Assembly (NCBI GenBank): GCA_018400545.1
Contig: JAGYLT010000052.1
Location: forward strand, 1 to 10,839
Length of the DNA: 10,839 nucleotides
Source: Bacteroidales bacterium
GTDB lineage: Bacteria > Bacteroidota > Bacteroidia > Bacteroidales > 4484-276
Direction of reading: 5' to 3'
Part shown: piece after piece, positions 7,610-10,839 of the stretch
How the letters are laid out: the number at the start of each line of letters is the position of its first letter
Numbering within the stretch: the stretch's first letter is position 1
The notes under the pieces: model-generated
The model's database searches: none
What the model saw: the letters and a program-made list of their open reading frames with translations, nothing else
Told to the model about the DNA's origin: nothing
Program-made: the position numbers and the translations under genes

Positions 7610-9139
7610 ATGACCAGGATAAACCTCCTCAATTATCTAACAGTCTTTTTATTGATAAGAAAAGCGCTGTTTGTTTTATTTGTTTTCATCGCCACAGCGA
7701 TGTTTGCAAATAACATAACCATTTCCAATGTAAAGATTACAGGGCAAAATACAACAGATGCCCACACCCTGATTAAATTTGATATCACCTGGGAAAATTC
7801 ATGGCGTACCTCTTCAGGTGCTTCAAATTGGGACGCTGCCTGGGTATTTATAAAATGCCGCTCAGGTTCTGACCCCTGGCAAACTGCAAAATTGAACCCA
7901 ACAGGAAACTATGCCCCCGAAGGCGTCAGCATACAGGCAGGTTTGGTGAACGAAAATCAAACTTTCGACAATGCAACCAATCCTGCCGTTGGCGCTTTTG
8001 TTTACAGGGATACTGATGGAACTGGAACATTAACGGCAACCGGCGTAAAATTGAGATGGAACTATGGTGCAAACGGAATTTCAGATGCCTCCAATGTTGA
8101 CATCCGCGTTTATGCCGTAGAAATGGTGTATGTTCCCGAAGGCTCGTTTTACCTTGGTTCGGGTGGAACAGAATCCGGAAGTTTCACGGATGGAACGTGG
8201 ACAAGTGGCAATTCAATCCCGCTGCAAATTTCCTCTGAAGCTGCCCTTACCATAGGACAATCTGCCGGAGCACTTTGGGGCCTTAATGCTGGTGACGCCA
8301 ATCGGGGCATAGGCACAACAGGTACTTTACCGGCAGATTATCCTAAAGGTTATGGTGGTTTTTATTGTATGAAATATGAGCTCACCCAGCAGCAATATGT
8401 TGATTTTTTGAACTGCATTCCTTCCACTGCTGCATCCAACCGGTTTGCAAATAAGAATACCAACCGCAATGCAATTACCGTTTCGGGCGGGGTTTATTCA
8501 ACCACTGCTCCCTATTTGGCCAATAACCATATGAATTGGACCGATATTGGCGCATATCTTGACTGGTCGGGTTTACGCCCAATGACCGAGCTGGAATTTG
8601 AAAAGGCTGCAAGGGTAACTTATATACCCGTTGCCAACGAGTATGCATGGGGTACTGCTACCATTGCCACCAATCAATACACAATTTCCAACGTGGGTAG
8701 CAACAACGAGGCAATCGCCACAAATTATTCCTCCAGCGGCAACTGCCATTACCTCTCCACCGAAATATCGCAGGATGGGCCTTTGCGTGTTGGAATTTTT
8801 GCCACTTCAACCAGCAACCGGATTGAATCCGGGGCTTCATTTTATGGTATTATGGAATTGAGCGGTAATGTGTGGGAACGACCCATATCGGTAAAAACCG
8901 GAAGGGGATTTACGGGTATTCACGGAGATGGATCTTTAGATGGCAGCGGCAACCCGGATGTATCGAATTGGCCAACTGCATCAACAGGAAATGGCTGCGG
9001 GTTCAGAGGCGGAGATTTCAATGCCGCTGCATTGAGGTTGCGTGTTTCTGATCGGGACATTGCTGCATTTACCTATAATAACCGCGATCAGAGCGGATGT
9101 CGCGGCGTGCGCTCAAATCCCTCATCATCTGCTGAATAA
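7610..9139 (+). CDS. Secreted FGE/SUMF1-fold protein, probably non-catalytic
   Basis: With the ATG at 7610 the protein has 509 residues; a TTG at 7604 is two codons upstream and less likely. A TTG at 7652 would give a more compact signal peptide (IRKALFVLFVFIATAMFA) and is a real alternative. From the 7610 start, residues about 34-170 form a beta-rich N-terminal domain often seen before such domains in Bacteroidota. Residues about 171-503 are a formylglycine-generating-enzyme-like C-type-lectin fold, with EMVYVPEGSFYLG, FYCMKYELTQQQYVDFLN, GLRPMTELEFEKAAR (about 321-335), MELSGNVWER, GCGFRGGDFN (about 462-471) and a terminal GCRGVRS. True FGE has a C-x4-C copper site just after the RGGS segment; here that stretch (DFNAAALRLRVSDR) has no Cys, so sulfatase activation is unlikely. 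Instead it resembles structural relatives such as the GldJ/GldK type, or adhesin-like surface proteins. No T9SS tail is present. It probably forms an operon with the next gene, 26 bases downstream. Confidence 0.88.
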   Translation: MTRINLLNYLTVFLLIRKALFVLFVFIATAMFANNITISNVKITGQNTTDAHTLIKFDITWENSWRTSSGASNWDAAWVFIKCRSGSDPWQTAKLNPTGNYAPEGVSIQAGLVNENQTFDNATNPAVGAFVYRDTDGTGTLTATGVKLRWNYGANGISDASNVDIRVYAVEMVYVPEGSFYLGSGGTESGSFTDGTWTSGNSIPLQISSEAALTIGQSAGALWGLNAGDANRGIGTTGTLPADYPKGYGGFYCMKYELTQQQYVDFLNCIPSTAASNRFANKNTNRNAITVSGGVYSTTAPYLANNHMNWTDIGAYLDWSGLRPMTELEFEKAARVTYIPVANEYAWGTATIATNQYTISNVGSNNEAIATNYSSSGNCHYLSTEISQDGPLRVGIFATSTSNRIESGASFYGIMELSGNVWERPISVKTGRGFTGIHGDGSLDGSGNPDVSNWPTASTGNGCGFRGGDFNAAALRLRVSDRDIAAFTYNNRDQSGCRGVRSNPSSSAE

Positions 9140-9165
9140 TTTTTAATTAAAAAAAGGTACTTATC
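9140..9165 (+). other. Intercistronic spacer with TTTAATTAAA palindrome
   Basis: The 26-base spacer contains the 10-base palindrome TTTAATTAAA (9142-9151). The same 10-mer occurs at 7590-7599 before the ATG of gene 3, a similar distance from the start (10 versus 14 bases). There is no room for a terminator, which supports co-transcription. The shared sequence may be an A/T-rich translation-enhancing leader, as is common in Bacteroidota, or coincidence. Confidence 0.4.
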
Positions 9166-10839
9166 ATGAAAAAAATAATACTATCAGTTTTACTTTTTTG
9201 CCTGATGATCTTTACACTTAATGAATCAAAGGCACAGTTATTCACCGGCGGAAACGGACGCGGGGATATTATGGCCACCCTCGATGACCAGAAACTTGGC
9301 AACAATTTTACAACCGATGGCTCGTGGCAGACCACAACAAACTGGAGCGCCGGAGTATTGCCCGGCAGCGACGAAACCGTTTATATTATGGCGAATGCTA
9401 CGCTGGATAATACTATCACTATTGACGGTTTGATTATCAGCAGTGGAAAAACACTGACCATAACAAACACAGGAGAGCTCACCGTAAACAACAACCTCGA
9501 AAACAATGCCGGGAATGGCGGCTTGATCTTTCAATCAGACAACAGCGGCACCGGATCTCTCATCACTCATTCTACCGGGGTAAATGCAACCTTTAAACGC
9601 TACATAGCTGCTGCCGAGTGGGGAACCTGGGACGATGGCTGGCACAATCTCTCATCGCCGGTGGCCGGCCAGGCCATTTATCCCGAATTTGTGCACGGAT
9701 ATCAATTGGGTACCGAAGATTTTTACAAGTGGGATGAAGCAAACAACCAATGGATCAGTATTAAAAATGAGGACGGTACCGGATGGAATTCTAATTTTAC
9801 GGAAACTGATTTTGCTGTTGGCACGGGATATCTTGTTGCCTATGAAAATGATGTTACTAAAAATTTTGCCGGAACCCTCAATGTTTCTGATGTATCCATC
9901 AGCAATCTCGGCATCAGTTCGGGCGATAACCGAAGCTGGCATTTGTTGGGAAATCCCTATTCTTCGGCGCTGACCTGGTACAGCAGTTGGACTGCTTCCA
10001 ACATTGCCGGCACGGCCAAAATCTGGAACGAAGCCAACAAAAGCTACTCCGACCGTAGCTCGGGTACTGTAATTCCGGCAACCAACGGTTTTATGGTGCA
10101 GGTGAGCGGAGGAACCGGCTCCTTAACAATTCCCAAAGCTAACCGCACCCACAGCACCCAACAGTTTTTTAAATCAGACGGAGACTTCGATTTGATGCTC
10201 ACAGCCCGCAACCTCGACCATCCTTCGGCGCAGGAATGTGTGATAAAAACACACCCGCAGGCAGGCGAAAATTTTGACCTTGAATTCGACAGCGAATTTC
10301 TCGCTGGATTTGCCCCGGTTTTTTATGCCGTAGCCGACAATGAAAAACTCAGCACCAACTGCCTGCCCGAAATAAATTATGAAACAGCCATACCGCTGAC
10401 TTTTATTAAAAATGAGGGTACAAGTTTTAGGATTGAAGCAACAGGCATCGAAAACCTCCCTTACGGAGCCATGCTGCTGGACAAACAAACCGGTGTGAAC
10501 CACAATTTGTCATCAAATCCTGAATACAATTTCACCGCCTCAAACGGTGATGCCCCCGACAGGTTTCTGCTGCATTTTGGCAGCGTGGGCATACAGGAGG
10601 CCACAATTGATAAACAGATCAGGGTTTTTGCGGAAAACGGAATCATAACGGTTGCGAACAATTCATCAACGCCGATAAAACAGATTCTGATATCGGATGT
10701 TTCGGGGCGACAGCTCTACACAGGCCGGGGGTCGATAGAAACACAATTCAGTTTCAACTTCCGGGCTTCAACCGGTATGTACATGATTACATTCATAACC
10801 GAAAAAGAAACGATTAGCAAAAAAATATTCATTAAATAA
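9166..10839 (+). CDS. Stand-alone T9SS C-terminal module protein (enzyme-free paralogue of the gene 2 C-terminus)
   Basis: This protein has 557 residues. The ATG is followed by a clean lipid-free signal peptide (KKIILSVLLFCLMIFTLNESKA, cut before Q24). The mature N-terminus begins LFTGGNGRGDIMATL and includes an RGD tripeptide at 32-34. Residues about 51-557 align along their whole length with residues 1617-2134 of gene 2. Shared landmarks are a W-x4-NW segment near the start, TGSLITHSTGVNATFKRYI, GWHNLSSPV, FYKWDEA, WHLLGNPYSSA, NIAGTAKIWNEA, NGFMVQV, HPQAGENFD, FLAGFAPVFYAV, FIKNE and NGDAPDRFLLHF. The type A sorting tail covers about 485-557 (ILISDVSGRQLYT, STGMYMITF, KKIFIK). Unlike gene 2 it has no binding or catalytic domain in front. 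The function is unknown: possible roles are a surface scaffold, matrix component or adhesin, exported by T9SS. The gene follows the FGE-like gene by 26 bases, with an A-rich leader and a weak AAAGG 10 bases before the ATG. Confidence 0.92.
   Translation: MKKIILSVLLFCLMIFTLNESKAQLFTGGNGRGDIMATLDDQKLGNNFTTDGSWQTTTNWSAGVLPGSDETVYIMANATLDNTITIDGLIISSGKTLTITNTGELTVNNNLENNAGNGGLIFQSDNSGTGSLITHSTGVNATFKRYIAAAEWGTWDDGWHNLSSPVAGQAIYPEFVHGYQLGTEDFYKWDEANNQWISIKNEDGTGWNSNFTETDFAVGTGYLVAYENDVTKNFAGTLNVSDVSISNLGISSGDNRSWHLLGNPYSSALTWYSSWTASNIAGTAKIWNEANKSYSDRSSGTVIPATNGFMVQVSGGTGSLTIPKANRTHSTQQFFKSDGDFDLMLTARNLDHPSAQECVIKTHPQAGENFDLEFDSEFLAGFAPVFYAVADNEKLSTNCLPEINYETAIPLTFIKNEGTSFRIEATGIENLPYGAMLLDKQTGVNHNLSSNPEYNFTASNGDAPDRFLLHFGSVGIQEATIDKQIRVFAENGIITVANNSSTPIKQILISDVSGRQLYTGRGSIETQFSFNFRASTGMYMITFITEKETISKKIFIK

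Noticed and set aside
7610..9139. Active sulfatase-maturing formylglycine-generating enzyme
   Set aside because: The C-x4-C copper site after the RGG segment is absent, the protein is predicted to be secreted, and no sulfatase gene is in the window.
1..10839. CRISPR array, tRNA/rRNA, insertion sequence or attachment site
   Set aside because: No regularly spaced short repeats, cloverleaf-like sequence, transposase frame or terminal inverted repeats were seen; the only long repeat lies within coding sequence and is explained by module paralogy.

Overview
The window looks like a piece of a Bacteroidota chromosome, probably an environmental Bacteroidales- or Marinilabiliales-like organism. The basis is four tandem plus-strand genes, three of which end in a type IX secretion system (T9SS) type A sorting domain. 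The leaders lack Shine-Dalgarno sequences, one TAnnTTTG -7 element is present, and signal peptides end just before Gln. No taxon can be named more precisely from the sequence alone.

Layout: (1) 2-844 is the 3' end of a T9SS-secreted protein that enters from the left edge. (2) 892-7296 encodes a 2134-residue secreted protein. In order it carries a carbohydrate-binding-like sandwich, an Ig-like domain, two right-handed beta-helix domains separated by a cysteine-rich linker, a CUB domain, a polysaccharide-lyase-like jelly roll and a roughly 520-residue T9SS-associated C-terminal module. (3) 7297-7609 is a 313-base non-coding gap with a tandem 20-bp repeat, an inverted repeat and a probable promoter. 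(4) 7610-9139 encodes a secreted protein with an FGE/SUMF1 (formylglycine-generating enzyme) fold that lacks the catalytic cysteine pair. (5) 9166-10839 encodes a 557-residue protein that is essentially the C-terminal module of gene 2 without any enzyme domain. The window ends exactly at its stop codon.

Genes 1 and 2 are 47 bases apart and genes 3 and 4 are 26 bases apart, so two transcription units are likely. The common thread is one C-terminal module present three times. The copies in genes 1 and 2 are about 91% identical in DNA over at least 447 bases and then diverge abruptly; the copy in gene 4 is a more distant relative. The inferred theme is extracellular binding and breakdown of a polysaccharide by surface-attached or secreted multi-domain proteins. 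The substrate cannot be read from the sequence. There are no SusC/SusD genes, sulfatases, regulators, RNA genes, CRISPR arrays or transposases in the window. The most unusual items are the domain combination of gene 2, the enzyme-free version of its C-terminal module in gene 4, and the mosaic divergence between the gene 1 and gene 2 copies.
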